A DNA stretch of 57,500 nt from Prorocentrum cordatum (GCA_963575745.1 CAUYUJ010003047.1:143814-201313), one strand, 5' to 3'. Positions 30,061 through 40,741 are shown, counted from the stretch's first letter. A program made the numbers and translations. The notes: generated from the sequence alone by a model not told the origin.

Positions 30061-30406
30061 CTCGAGCATCAGTGTTCGAGTCTTTCTGGCCCTCGGGGTC
30101 TTCTTCTAAGTCACGGCTGGACGCGACTCAAACAAATTGTGCGTTTGGACCCGGGAGGGGTCCGAAGGCTTCCTTCGGACCGGATCTGGGTTTGGGGGCA
30201 CGGCGAGGGGGAAGACAGCAGCCTGTCCGTTGCCTCGAGAATCGGTGTTCGAAGCTTTCTGGCCCTCGGGGTACTCCTCAAAGTCACGGCTGGACGCGAC
30301 TCGAAAAAGTTGTGCGTTTGGACCCCGGAGGAGTCCGAAGGCTCCCTTCGGAACGGATTTGGGGGGTTTAGGGGTACGGCGAGGGGGAAGACAGCAGCCT
30401 GTCCGT
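30061..30406 (+). repeat. 173-bp tandem duplication
   Basis: TCACGGCTGGACGCGACTC at 30,111 and 30,284; each unit ends GAAGACAGCAGCCTGTCCGT and carries a small hairpin CCGAAGG-CTTC-CTTCGG. Confidence 0.9.
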
Positions 30407-30489
30407 TGTGCCATCACTATTTCTTATGTTGTGGGAGGGCGGGTGGGAATGGGCATGCCATGCTTGACTCGCTCGAGCTGGCTAGCTTG

Positions 30490-30606
30490 ACCCACACCCA
30501 CACCCACACCCACACCCACACCCACACCCCCCCCCCCCCCACCCCCCCCCCCCCCCCCCCCCCCCCTCCCCCCTCCCCCCCCCCCCCCCCCCCCCCCAAC
30601 ACCACA

Positions 30607-30678
<72 letters not shown>

Positions 30679-30695
30679 ACACACACGTACACACA
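30490..30695. repeat. CACACC, poly-C and CA microsatellites
   Basis: CACACC units, about 70 bp almost pure C, then CA repeats. Confidence 0.95.
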
Positions 30696-30956
30696 TACAC
30701 TGGTTCTGCGCCACGGAACCTGGCGAGTCAGCCGTTTTCGGCCCGCCGCGTCGCGGGACAGCCTTCAGGGGGCAGACGTCTCAGACTGAAGCGGGCGGAG
30801 GATCGGCTTCTTCTTCAGCTCGATAGTGCCAGGCTGCGTCTCGATTGACATAACTCCGCCCGCACCAACCAATGATCACTTAAGGGTGCTTGCAAGTTGG
30901 CATCGCCAGTTTCTTGGAGTGCTCGTCGTGCAGATCGTGGTCCTTTGTGCCTCATG

Positions 30957-31948
30957 TCAATCCTGGCAGTCAGGATAGTGCGCCACGTCGTCGTAGCGCG
31001 AAGGGCGGATGGCGAGGCCAGGAGCACAAAACATATGCTCGCAAAACGTGGGGGCGGAGCGGGAATGGCGACGGCCAGGTGCAGCAGAAACAGCAGCAGC
31101 ACGGACAGCAGCATGGTGCTCAGAGACGTCGGACCCGTCGTTTTGCCAACCCTGCTGTGTCGTTCGCAGAAGACGAGGACGAGGAGGAAGGGCATCGGCG
31201 TCCGCTCGGTGCGACCCCTGGCTGCGACCCCCCCCCCCCCGCATCGCCACGTACCACTTTCGGTTCTTAGGCGAGCTGGCAGAGAATGCAACTGTCCACG
31301 AGGGCAAGTCCCACACAGCCAAGAGACCACAGAAGCTAAAGACCGTGGCAGCACCTGTCCGCATGAAAGACGAGGGTTCGCATGAAAGACGAGCGGGAGG
31401 AGTTCAGCGCTCTTGACGGCCATTCATCTGTGCCGCCCGTGGCAGGACCAGCACGATCGATGCTGAGTTCGCGGCGATTTCTAGATCCAGGGCGCGCTTC
31501 ATCTCGCGCACAGCACTGCCGAGAAGTGGCAGGAGCTGGACGAATTTCGCGCCACGAGAGACACGGCAGAGGCCTTGGTAGAACGACACTGGCATGTAAC
31601 AGAGGATAAGTCGACCCCTATTCCAGGCTTCGAGAGGTTTTCAGATGGAGCATCATAGGATATACGAGGAGGGGGGCGTCCATCCTCGATAAGGGGTGCG
31701 TCCGAATAGCCCCCTTGGGGTGTGGCCCAGGGTTCCCCTCCTTTTCTGAGCGGCTTCATTTCTTCGACGAAGAGTCGGGGGTTGGGGAAGAAACATCGCC
31801 TGCGAGCAGGCAGTTCAAAACATCGTCGAGCCACCGCCAGGTCTGGCCGCCGCCGCGCAGGCAAGGAGGGAAAGCGGGCGCCGCTGCTGGCGGGCCCTTC
31901 AGAGGCGTTCTCGCCACCGTGGCCCAAGGGCAGCCCGAGCCGCTCCAA
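30957..31948 (-). CDS. Candidate split gene, unknown product
   Basis: Several minus-strand stretches have balanced composition: 31,948-31,600 (phrases FVEEMKPLRKGGEPWATPQG and DGRPPPRISYDAPSENLSK), 31,595-31,404 from an ATG (MPVSFYQGLCRVSRGAKFVQ, EMKRALDLEIAANSASIVLV) and 31,364-30,957 from an ATG (RTGAATVFSFCGLLAVWDLP, WTVAFSASSP). They lie in different frames and would need introns or frameshifts to join. The last starts like a signal or plastid-targeting leader, but this is speculative. A competing frame over 30,815-31,423 contains LLSVLLLFLLHLAVA. The call is that coding sequence is likely on the minus strand here, not that any single frame is right. Confidence 0.3.
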
Positions 31949-32146
31949 AAACGCCTCAGCCTCACGACGGTGGCAATAACACAGGCTCGCTTGGATCCAC
32001 GCCGCACAGGTACAGTCGGACCAAGGACCTAAGACAGAATAGCATCCCTAAAGCACATGAGACCCTCCGCCAGACCAAACTGAAGAGTATGCGAGGGTGC
32101 CCTCCCCCAGGATGCACAAGAACCTCATACAAGCACGAAGAGCATT

Positions 32147-32386
32147 ATGGTACCCTCCACGAAGCGACCTCGATGTTATACCTCGGTCCGACGGTACGAC
32201 AGGCTCGGTCGGATCCACACTGCACGGGTACTCGACTCGGCCGCCGTTCAGCAGCAGGTTGTCTCGCTCAGCCAGAACATGATCTCGTGCCAGCAAAGCA
32301 TCGACCGCAACGTGCGCTCGCTGTCTCGCCAAGTCACCACGGCCCACGCTCGACACGAGACTCTCGCCAAGGACATTCTGCCGCAG
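32147..32386 (+). CDS. Exon candidate, helical protein
   Basis: From about residue 28 the plus-strand frame reads LDSAAVQQQVVSLSQNMISC, then QQSIDRNVRSLSRQ and HETLAKDILPQ, ending in CCGCAG|GTAAGC, a good splice donor at 32,386/32,387. The heptad-like spacing of Val, Leu and Ile suggests a coiled coil. The 5' limit is uncertain; frame before 32,220 may be intron. Product unknown. Downstream plus-strand exons at 36,036 and 38,467 may belong to the same gene. Confidence 0.45.
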
Positions 32387-33109
32387 GTAAGCCGAATCCC
32401 GTATGCCGAGGGCACCTCCAAACCCAAATTCCCTTCCTTACCCTCCTATGCCCCCTCCCCCCATCCTCTCCCCCCTCCTCCGTCCAACTGTACAATCCCT
32501 CCCTAGTCTGCACACTGGGTGCAACATGGGTTGCGTGCGTGATGGGTTGCGCCACGACCACAGCGACGACGACGGAAGTCTGGCGTCCCTGGGGTTGCCT
32601 GGAGTTCCCCCAGGGCCTCCAAAGGCCTCTGAAGACCCACGAAGCCCAAACGGCCGAAAACCTTCGAGATCCCTCGACCTGTAAACTCTACACCGCCTCC
32701 GAAAATCCTGCGGTGATCCTCCCGCCTCCTCCCCCTCCCCGGCTTCCACCTTGCACGATCTCGCGTCTCCAGACCGCCAGATCCTTCCGCCGAAGCCACG
32801 GAGAAGGCGAAGCCGGCCAAGACAATCGTGCAGGCCTTCCCCGTGAATGCCCCCGAGGGCGAGTTCTGAGAGCCCCCTGCGTCGCGATCTGGGGCGAGGA
32901 GCGCGTCCTCACGGGAATTCGGCGGGCGGGGGGCGGGGACAGCGGCGGGCGCCTCTCCGCCGCGGGCTGGCCGACCCTGGGCCCCTGGCGGCGCGGAACC
33001 CTGAACGCCAGCGGCGGCGGCGGCACGGCACGAGCCTTCCCGCAGGCCCGCCGCGCACCGACCGCCTGCGACCCCGCGGGGCGGGAGGCCCGCGCCGCAC
33101 CGCGCGCCC

Positions 33110-33267
33110 TTACCAGCCTCGAACGTATCCCTATCCCTAAGATCGACGCGCCAAAAGGCGGCGACAATCTGAGGGATTCGCCTTCAAAAAATAAGGGAAT
33201 CCCTAAGATTGGCAGCGTGATGAGGAGGTGCCCAGCATAGGGATATGGATCTGTTCCAGGCTGGTAA
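33110..33267 (-). mobile_element. 158-bp MITE-like family, copy A
   Basis: Ends TTACCAGCCT and AGGCTGGTAA; inner arms TATCCCTATCCCTAAGAT and ATAGGGATAT. Its sequence is the reverse complement of the copies at 40 and 50 kb. Confidence 0.9.
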
Positions 33268-33422
33268 CGTCCCTCCTCTGCCGCCGCGGCGGCGGGTGCC
33301 GCGCGGGAGCCGCACGGGCGAGCGGCGGGGGCGCGGTCCGGATGTGCTGCTGGAGAGCCGGGTCGTTGAACGCTGCCTGGGCAGGCCGTCGGGCGCCAGG
33401 TCTTCGGAGGAGGAAGAGGTAT

Positions 33423-33609
33423 GACGAACCGACAACACACACCCATACCCATAGGGGGGTCGGAGAGGGCTATGGGTGCGTGTTGTCGGATGGGGGTCCC
33501 CGCTCGAACGGGAGCGTTCCCCAGGGTCAGACAACCCGCACCCATACCCATAGCCAGTCCTCCTCGCAAGGGCCCCCCTATGGGTTTAGGTGTGTGTTGT
33601 TCGTTCGTC
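33423..33609. repeat. Two consecutive hairpins with CCCATA repeats
   Basis: CACACACCCATACCCATAGG pairs with CTATGGGTGCGTGTTGTC at 33,423-33,484; a second pair (CCCGCACCCATACCCATAG with CTATGGGTTTAGGTGTGTG) at 33,527-33,605. Confidence 0.7.
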
Positions 33610-33910
33610 AAGGTACCCATACCACCGCCCATCCCTCGTGTTCTCCCTTTTGGGCCTCCTGGGCCGAGGAGGAGCCTCGTGAGCCCTCTCCAGAGGCACA
33701 GGCGGCCTCTCGGGAGGCTGGAGGGCTTCTGAGAACCCCCGCTGCTTCCTGAGAAGGCCTGCCCCCTCTGCCTTCCCCCCCTGCGTCGGTGGCTCAAGGA
33801 TAGGTTCCTGCAGGATGGGGTCCCAAGGATAAGCAAAAATCCAAGGGTGGATTTCCATTGCTTGAGGCACGCCGTCCTTAGGGCACCATCCTTCAGGACC
33901 CGATCTTTAG

Positions 33911-34151
33911 ATGCCTCCTAGATGGGGTCCGAGTAGATGGGGTCGGAGGATCTCGCCGCATCGCCGATACATCGGCGATGCATCGGCGATGCATCGGCGA
34001 TGCATCGGCCATGCAATGGCGACGTCGGCGATGCCTCGGCCACGTCGGCGTGGAGGAGCTCGGGCCCCACATCGAGCGGCATCGCGGGTGCATCGCCGAT
34101 GCGGCGCGACCCTCCGACCCCATCTGCTCCGACCCCACCTAGGAGGCCTAG
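33911..34151. mobile_element. ~240-bp inverted-repeat element with ATCGGCG core
   Basis: Left ATGCCTCCTAGATGGGGTCC, GATGGGGTCGGAGG pairs with right CCTCCGACCCCATC, CGACCCCACCTAGGAGGCC over about 38 bp. The core is a GCATCGGCGAT tandem repeat. Flanking phrases (TCCTTCAGGACCC; TGAACCACCG-CTGTGCGCGC) are repeated at 34,290-34,345. Confidence 0.75.
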
Positions 34152-34727
34152 AACCTTTGAACCACCGACTGTGCGCGCCGCCGAGCCTGGTTCCGTGATC
34201 TGGCCCATGTAGGGGCTCCGCGGCCCCACCACGAACCGCGCCCCCTCACCTGGGGTCCTGGCTATACTCGAACGCCGTCCTCAGGACCCCTATCCTTCAG
34301 GACCCCATCTTCGAACCACCGGCTGTGCGCGCCGCTCAGCCTTGGACCGGCCGGCCTGGCGCCGAGGGGAGCCACCCCGGGGGCTCAGGGCCTCGAGGAT
34401 CGGAGGGGGCTCGGGCTCCGCAGCGCGCTGGCGCCTCGGGGCGCCCCTCTGCCGGCTCTGCGGGTGCACGCAGTGCTCGCGCCCCGAGGCGGAGGAGGAA
34501 ACGCAGCGAGGGGCCGACGAGCCCGGGGCACGCGAGGCCGTCGTCGAGCGTGCTCGGCCTGCTTTGGGCGACCTCTGGCGGCTCTGGAGAATCATTTCGC
34601 GCCCAGGGTTGTTGCAGTGTGCTGCCTCTGGGCGCGGTCCCTGGGTCCTGGGACCGTCAGAGTACGACTCGGGCTGGAAAGCCGGCCCCGAGGATGGGTT
34701 CGAGAACTCCAAGGGTCGGCGACTCAG

Positions 34728-34814
34728 AACAAACGAGTCGTCATATACGAGAGGGTATTCGAAGATCTGCGCAAGTACTCGGACGATTTCGAGAGTTATC
34801 GTTCATACCTCTAG
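34728..34814 (+). CDS. Terminal exon candidate
   Basis: After GACTCAG| (acceptor-like) the plus-strand frame reads NKRVVIYERVFEDLRKYSDD, then FESYRSYL and a stop at 34,814. Balanced, helical composition among arrays of repeat. Product unknown. Confidence 0.4.
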   Translation, partial: NKRVVIYERVFEDLRKYSDDFESYRSYL

Positions 34815-34959
34815 CTTTTTCCACGGACACCGCAAGTTATCCCAAGATCGTGACAGGCTGTGTGAAATCTCCATAGCGGGAGGACCAAGAAATATAACAG
34901 GAGAAGGTGGAGGAGAGACAGGGAAATAAAGGAGGTAGTTGCAATCAGATCCTCGCCAG

Positions 34960-35230
34960 CATTTCGAATGTCCTCGCCAAGCGCCGCACATTTGTGCGTG
35001 AATGCAGCAGTGCTGATTCGGCACGTCGCATGCTTCGTCTTCGCCGCGCTCATAAGAAATGTTCTCGCCGCAGCGCCGCTCAAGGATTTCATGAAATTCC
35101 ACTCCCGCCCCTACGCGGCCCGCGCTGATACACCGCACCAAATCGTCGGAAGCGAGACCGCGCGAGGACGCCTTCCGTTTGCTTGTCGGGGACGCGTTCA
35201 AGTCTCAATCTCAAGGTGTGCCACCATTGA
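34960..35230. other. Coding-like on several frames, undecided
   Basis: Both strands keep open frames of balanced composition here (plus: ISNVLAKRRTFVRECSSADS; minus: SDDLVRCISAGRVGAGVEFH). I cannot choose between them. Confidence 0.3.
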
Positions 35231-35647
35231 CTACTATGCTATGGAAGGGAGGGATGGGAATGAGGGGCTTCCGCTGAATTGCTCGACCTGGCAAACTCGA
35301 TTCATAACCATACTCCTCCTCCACCTCCAATCCTTCCTGTTCCTCCCCTTCATCCTCCTCCTCCGACTGTTCCTCCCCTCTCCTGCTACTCCTCCAACTC
35401 CTTCCAGTGCCCATTCCTTCCCCGTCCTCCCTGACAGACCACTGCGGCGACGGCAACAACGAAAGACGGGGGCGGCGGCGGCCGCAGCGGCCGCGCCGGC
35501 GACGACGGCATCGAAGGCCCCAGCGGGCGACTGACGGGGAGAGCTCAAAGGAGAAGCGGCAGGCCGGGCGGCGGGGCGGGAGCACCAGGGCGAGGCTCTC
35601 GAGGGAGAGAGAGAGAGCGAGAGACAAGCGCGGAGTTCAGAACGAGA

Positions 35648-35809
35648 ATGAAGAAACTAGGGCGAATGGCGGCGCGCATAAGCGAGGAGGCGCGAGGGGG
35701 AAATGCCAATGACCTTGTGACAAGGGCGCCTGCCTTCCAAGAAGCCCCCCCGCCGCGTAGCAAGGCCGCCCCTCGCGAGCCACAACCTTGTCCGCGCCGC
35801 CAGGGTTGA
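35648..35809 (+). CDS. Short plus-strand frame, possible exon
   Basis: ATG at 35,648, 53 codons: KKLGRMAARISEEARGGNAN, DLVTRAPAFQEA, then Pro/Arg-rich to TGA at 35,807. The same frame is open upstream. A second frame over 35,407-35,712 (QNENEETRANGGAHKRGG) is also plausible, so the choice is uncertain. Confidence 0.3.
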   Translation: MKKLGRMAARISEEARGGNANDLVTRAPAFQEAPPPRSKAAPREPQPCPRRQG

Positions 35810-36035
35810 GCTGAGGTTGGGCATGTCCCCCCACAGGCCGACTTTGGGCCAAAAATAAAAATGATAAAATATGTTCAAGAATGATCAAAACAAATAAGAA
35901 AATTCGTCCCGACTTTTTCTATCTTCGAATATTCCTCCTGTAGAGGGACACGTGCGCCTCAAAGTTAAGCGGGTTGAAGCCGGATGCGGGCGAGCGGCAG
36001 ACGGCGCCAATCTGAAACATCTACAGCCTCTGCAG

Positions 36036-36360
36036 CAACTCGTGGACCGGGGCTGCGCCACCGGCAGGCCCTCCCGGGGCGCCCATCATCCAGCAGGGCC
36101 CTCCGAGGAGCCGTGAGGGTGCCCCAGATCCTGCAGAACACTCTAAGAGGAAGAAGGAGGAGGAGAAGGAGAATGAGGAGGAGGAGGAGGAGAAGAAAAG
36201 GCAAGAGGAGAAGGAAGAGCCCGTCCCAGACGTTGGGCGTGGTGATTTCCCGATCCCCGCATTTTCTACCAAATCTTGGCGCAGAGAACAAGCTTCAGTC
36301 GGCCCCCGGAACCATCCAAGCAGCACGACTCCAGGACGAAAGATCGCCCTAGCGAAGCAG
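36036..36360 (+). CDS. Internal exon, acidic/lysine-rich protein
   Basis: Lacks an ATG but is bounded by an acceptor (CTCTGCAG|C) and a donor (AAGCAG|GTAGGG). The frame reads SWTGAAPPAGPPGAPIIQQG, then EGAPDPAEHSKRKK, a Glu/Lys block of about 25 residues, VPDVGRGDFPIPAFSTKSW and TTPGRKIALAKQ. About 108 codons without a stop, and non-repeat sequence on both sides of the charged block. The charged block is probably disordered or helical. The product is not recognised; exons at 32,147 and 38,467 on the same strand are possible partners. Confidence 0.5.
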
Positions 36361-36464
36361 GTAGGGGGCCCCGGAGGCCCGCGTCGGACATCTGGGGTTG
36401 GCGCGGGAACGAAATGACAACCCATGGCATTATCAAAAACTCTCGTAGCTCCGCGCCGATGCAC

Positions 36465-36570
36465 ATTGGGTCGGCGCTTGACCCCTCCCCCCTGGCGCGC
36501 GAATCGTGCCAGGGGTGGCGCCGGAGGCGCCTGGAGATTCAGCGCCGATCGCGAGACCCGCGCGGATCTC
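36465..36570. repeat. ~100-bp repeat with small hairpin, copy 1
   Basis: GGCGCTTGACCCCTCCCCCC to GGCGCCGGAGGCGCC; related sequence at 38,741-38,840. It contains CTGGCGCGCGAATCGTGCCAG. Lies in what would be the intron after the 36,036 exon. Confidence 0.55.
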
Positions 36571-36699
36571 CGACAACTCATTATCATGTACGTGTGTTTC
36601 CGTCTTCTGGGCGGAGACCTGAGATCAGGGCGGGCAACGACCGTGCTCCGCGGGGCGTCTGTCCTTGAGCAGGGCTACGCAATTTCTGATCACAAAAAC

Positions 36700-36840
36700 A
36701 AGGTTCTTAGAACGTTAAGCCGATGTGTTAAAACAAAGCGGTCTCTGACAGAGTGTTCTGAGAACATGTCGCGCAAACCACAAACGGCTCTAAGAACATT
36801 CTTTGGTGGGCCTATAGTCCTATAGGCGAGCCAAGACGCT
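36700..36840. repeat. Cluster of short palindromes
   Basis: GTTCTTAGAAC, TGTTCTGAGAACA, GCTCTAAGAAC and CCTATAGTCCTATAGG lie within 140 bp; outer TTCTTAGA arms are inverted. Confidence 0.6.
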
Positions 36841-36877
36841 TCGCCACTGCTTGATGTCCGTTCCTCGGGGGCGCGCA

Positions 36878-37048
36878 AACATGGATTAGCGATCAATGGA
36901 TTTGGTGCGCGGTCGCCAAATCCATGGATCGGGGGAGGTGCCCTGCCCAAAAAGCGGCCGGTGCCGCCTCGCTCGGCGGTGGAAATCCGCGATTCCCCAT
37001 GGAAACGGGACCCGTCGCTAATCCACGCCCCCTTGATCCATGTTTGAG
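36878..37048. repeat. Inverted-repeat element with internal hairpin
   Basis: CAAACATGGATTAGCG at the left, CGCTAATCCACG and TCCATGTTTG at the right; inside, ATCAATGGATTTGG pairs with CCAAATCCATGGAT (13 of 14). Confidence 0.6.
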
Positions 37049-37254
37049 ATCGCCTTGTTGATGTCCGTCCCGGCCGCCTGCGCGGCCTGCTGCTGGAAGC
37101 CGCCCCCGAAGCCGCCCGTCCCGGCGCCGGCGCCACTGTAGGAGGCGGCGCCGCTATAGGCGCCGCCGCCCTGCCAAGACGGCGACCAACCATCCAGGCC
37201 CACACTGCGACCATGGCCGAGCCAAGCCTGGGCCCAGGACGTGGGGATGCCGCC

Positions 37255-37695
37255 CTTCCTCCTCCTCCTCCTCCTCCTCCTCCTCCTCCTCCTCCACTTC
37301 CTCCTCCTTCTCTTGCTCCTCCTCCTCCTCCTCCTTTTCCTTTTCCTTTTCCTTTTCCTCCTCCTCCTTGTCCTTTTCCTCCTCCTCCTCCTTCTCCTCC
37401 TCCTCCTGTTCCTCCTCCTCCTGCTCCTCCTCTTCCGTCTCCTACTCCTCCTCCTCCTTCCTCCTCTTCCTCTCCTCCTCCTTCTCTCCTCCTTCCTCCT
37501 CCTCCTCCTCCTCCTCCTTCCTCTTCTCCTCCTCCTCCTCCTCCTCCTTTTCCCTTCCTTTTCCTTTTTCTTTTCCTTTCCTCCTTTTCCTCCTCCTCCT
37601 CCTGCTCCTCCTCCTGCTCCTCCTCCTCCTCCTCCTCCACCTCATCGTCCTCCTCCTCCTCCTCCTCCACCTCGTCTTCCTCCTCCTCCTCCTCC
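37255..37695. repeat. CCT-type polypyrimidine tract, ~440 bp
   Basis: CTCCTCCTC runs with TTCC, TTTCC and TGCTCC variants. Confidence 0.95.
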
Positions 37696-37915
37696 CGCCC
37701 AGCCGAACGGCAGAAAGACAGGGACCTCACGCATGAGGACGCTACGGGCCTTGCGCTGTGGCTCGCGCAGGGTCGCTGGCGTGGCACGCCGCGTGGCGAA
37801 GAAGGCGCTTGCGCAAGACCTTACACGGGCAACCTGCGCGCCGAGGTCTGCGCAAGGTCCCTAGAGGCTTGCGTCGATCGCGTGGCAGAAAATACATGTT
37901 TGCGCACCCCTGCCA

Positions 37916-38035
37916 CCGCTCGGTCGCCCATTCCCCGTGCACGTTTGTTTCGGTCTTGCGAACTCATGTTCCCCAAGATGACCCAGGAGGGTTCCCGATG
38001 GTCCTCGCCAAGAAAAAAGGCACACGCCCGAGCGC
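37916..38035. mobile_element. MITE-like element, 120 bp, copy 2 of 3
   Basis: Diverged copy of 13,526-13,641: left CCGCTCGG, right CCGAGCGC, interior GATGGTCCTCGCCAAGAAAA. Confidence 0.65.
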
Positions 38036-38399
38036 TGCCGAGCACCGAGGCCCAGAACGGCCCAGGGCTGGCCTGGCCATGATCGGCGTGCGCTGGAGGA
38101 TGGTTGGCGCGCCCCCGCGCCGACCTGCACGCCCGGGCCGTAGGCTGGAGCTGCGCCTCGCGAGGAAGGGGGGGGGCGTTGAGACGAGCAAGGACGGGGA
38201 GAAATTCGGGTGAGGATAAAATCGAGAATCTCTAAAACTCTGCGGCTCTGGAAGATTTTTCGGGCGCCGCGGCCTTCTCAGAGCGTTCCGGAACTCTCGG
38301 AGAGCGTTCGGGAACCTTCTGGGGCGGATGCATCCTCGTCCTGGCCCAAACCGAAGCGTTCCGCTCTCCAGATCGGCTGACGAACGTGACAACACGACG

Positions 38400-38466
38400 A
38401 GGGGGAGGAGGAGGGGGATGAGGAGGAGGAGGAGGAGGAGGAAGAGGAGGACGAGGAGGAGGAGGG
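38400..38466. repeat. GGA trinucleotide repeat
   Basis: GGAGGAGGA run just before a coding-like segment. Confidence 0.95.
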
Positions 38467-38631
38467 CAAAATGGGGACCCTGATCCGGAGTCCTGGCTCT
38501 TTTGCTGCCGTCGCGTGAAGTCCCTGGTGCAGCTCGAGGACGCTGGAGGTCTGGACAAGAGGAAGATCCAGCAACAGCAATTTCTAGACGGCCAACGAAA
38601 TAGGAGGCCGAGGCGGCAGGCTGTGCCGTAA
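38467..38631 (+). CDS. Terminal exon candidate
   Basis: Plus-strand frame from the end of the GGA repeat reads QNGDPDPESWLFCCRRVKSL, VQLEDAGGLDKRKIQQQQFL, DGQRNRRPRRQAVP and a TAA at 38,629-38,631. No ATG; the frame has a TGA inside the GGA repeat, so it must be entered by splicing or be part of a broken gene. Non-repeat composition supports coding. Product unknown. Confidence 0.4.
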   Translation, partial: QNGDPDPESWLFCCRRVKSLVQLEDAGGLDKRKIQQQQFLDGQRNRRPRRQAVP

Positions 38632-39149
38632 GATATGGCAGGCGGCACCAGAAAAACAAATTCTCGTAACATTAGAACAAAAACAGCACACGCAAAAAAG
38701 GACACCAGCAAACTCTCGGAGTCCCAACTGCTTTCTTAAGTGGGCGCTGGGCACCCCTCCCCCGGCGCGCGAAGCCCGCCAAGGGCGGTGCCGGAGGAAC
38801 CGTGCTTGGAAGGTCCAGCGCGGAGCTTCGACTAACGATGTTTGCGTTCTTCGGTCTGCTCTCCGATGGAAGGCACGAGGGCCCCTGGTAGGACCCCCAT
38901 GCCTTCTCAGAAGGCACTCCCCTGTCCCCCCCTTTCCCTTTTTGGCGCGAGCTGCCGAGATGGGGAGGGGGGGGGGGGCGGGCAACGCATGGCGGCGGCG
39001 CTGCTGGTCTGGCCCAGCAGCGGGTGAGCGAACCCAAACATCCAAGGACGTGAGGTCTTCAGCCCAGGAGGAGAAAGGGGGGCAAAGAGCACAAAAGGAA
39101 GATAATAAGGATGATGGGGGTGACGGTGCTGATGCTGCCTGCGAAGGCG

Positions 39150-39194
<45 letters not shown>

Positions 39195-39535
39195 ATGATG
39201 ATGATGACGATGATGATGATGATGATGGTGATGGCGGTGATGGGCATAACGACGAGGATAAAAGGTGATGGCCCTGACGAGGACAAAAAAGATGGCGGTG
39301 ACGATGACGACGATGCCGATGACGACAATGGCAATAACGATGACGACGATGACAACGATGATGGCGCTGTTGATGGTGATGGTGGTGGGGGGAGACTAAC
39401 GTCGACGCTGATGACGACGGTGGCGACGATGATGATAATGGTGATGGTGACGACGATGATGATGATGATGATGATGAGGATGATGATAACGATGGCGATG
39501 CTAATGATGATGATGACGATGATGCTGTCGATGCC
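39150..39535. repeat. GAT/GAC trinucleotide repeats
   Basis: GAT runs interspersed with GACGAC and GGTGAT. Confidence 0.9.
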
Positions 39536-39539
39536 GATC

Positions 39540-40071
39540 TGTTTCACCGCCGGTGCACGCGCCAGCTCCATGTGCCCTGTCCCTTCTGAAACGGCGGGCC
39601 AAGCCGTGCACGCGCAGGCGGCGGAAAACCAACGCCAACGAGAGCAGCGAGATGACCAGAGAGGAGCAGCGGCGGGTACGCTGCACGAGGAGTCCGTTTT
39701 CCCTGGGGGCGCGTGCTCCCATCAAAATCGGGCCATCGCGGTTCGACCGAATCGCCGCTCACGGACGGAACCGAACCACGATCACCCCCAAGGCGGGCGA
39801 CGGGCTGGCGCAGGGAGGCAGGGAACAGGCAAAGGACAGCGGCTGGGCGCCGCAGGTGCCTCGAACTTCGTCGGGAAGCTGACGCGGGGAGGCAAGGGCC
39901 AGAGGCTCTCAGAGGCAGAGCGCTCCTGGCACCACATGCCGCTTGCAAGCATGCGTGCTGATCACAAACCGCCAAGGGCAGCTCGCCAGCCAATCGCCAC
40001 GCTCGCCTTTCCCTTTGAGAAAGAACAACAAAAAACAGCCGAGCACCGATCCGATCCGGCCCGCCGAAAGG
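39540..40071. other. Open on both strands, no clear gene
   Basis: A plus-strand frame (QRQREQRDDQRGAAAG; SNFVGKLTRGGKGQRLSEAE) and a minus-strand frame of 149 codons both cross this stretch. Mildly coding-like, but neither is favoured, and the plus frame ends inside a MITE. Confidence 0.25.
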
Positions 40072-40401
40072 TTACCAGCCTGGAACCTGTCCCTATCTCT
40101 ACGCTGGGCAGCGCCTCATCACAATGCCAATCTTAGGGATTCCTTTATTTTTCGAGGGAGCATCCCTAAGATACGCAGGGGGCATCTATACACCACCACC
40201 GTGCCAAGCTAGAACCATCCTGGCCCTGGCATGGTGTATACGCCCTCCTGGCCGAGGCCAGGAGGCTCTATACACCATCCTGAAGCCCAAAATGGCCCTG
40301 CCCTGGCACGGTGGTGGTGTCTAGATGCCTTCGTCGGATAAGATTGCCATCGCCTCTTGGCGTGTCAGTCTTAGGGATAGGGATACGTTCGAGGCTGCTA
40401 A
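40072..40401 (+). mobile_element. 158-bp MITE-like family, copy B, interrupted
   Basis: Ends TTACCAGCC and GGCTGCTAA. Its length of 330 bp equals 158 plus a 166-bp insert and a 6-bp duplication. Confidence 0.9.
40173..40338. mobile_element. Nested 166-bp hairpin element
   Basis: Inserted in copy B with an exact 6-bp target duplication TAAGAT (40,167-40,172 and 40,339-40,344). Near-ends pair: GGCATCTATACACCACCACC with GGTGGTGGTGTCTAGATGCC. The inner part also folds: GGTGTATACGCCCTCCTGG with CCAGGAGGCTCTATACACC. No coding frame. Confidence 0.9.
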
Positions 40402-40583
40402 GACAGGGGGGAGCTCGGCCGGAGCACAGACGGCTCCGGAGCGATGCCGCGCCGGGCGGCGGCTGAGGGCGGGGGCCGCGGCGGGGTGCCACGGGGGGGG
40501 GGGGCGGCGCGCGCGCGGGCCGACCCTCTCGCCTGCCGCCGGCCGCGATGCGGCGGGGCGAAGGCACGACAGGCGCACAAGAC

Positions 40584-40741
40584 GTACCAGCCCGGAGCAT
40601 GTCCCTATCTCTAAGCTAGGCAGCGCCTCGACATAGTGCCAATCTTGGGGATTCCCTCAGTTTTTCAGGGCGCATCCCTAAGATTGTCATCGCCTTCTGA
40701 CGTGCCAATCTCAGGGCTAGGGATACGCTCGAGGCTGGTGA
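40584..40741 (+). mobile_element. 158-bp MITE-like family, copy C
   Basis: Flanked by exact AAGAC direct repeats (40,579-40,583; 40,742-40,746). Same orientation as copy B, 182 bp downstream. Confidence 0.9.

Noticed and set aside
33423-33609. CCCATA repeats as interstitial telomere
   Set aside because: Only two copies in a row at each place and not the expected telomere unit; better explained by hairpins.
33790-33798. TGGCTCAAG on the plus strand as a spliced-leader relict
   Set aside because: Only nine bases match; one chance hit is expected in this much sequence, and no further leader bases or gene follow.
37758-38213. 151-codon plus-strand frame
   Set aside because: Overlaps a MITE-like copy and the next-door repeats; composition Arg-rich from GC content.
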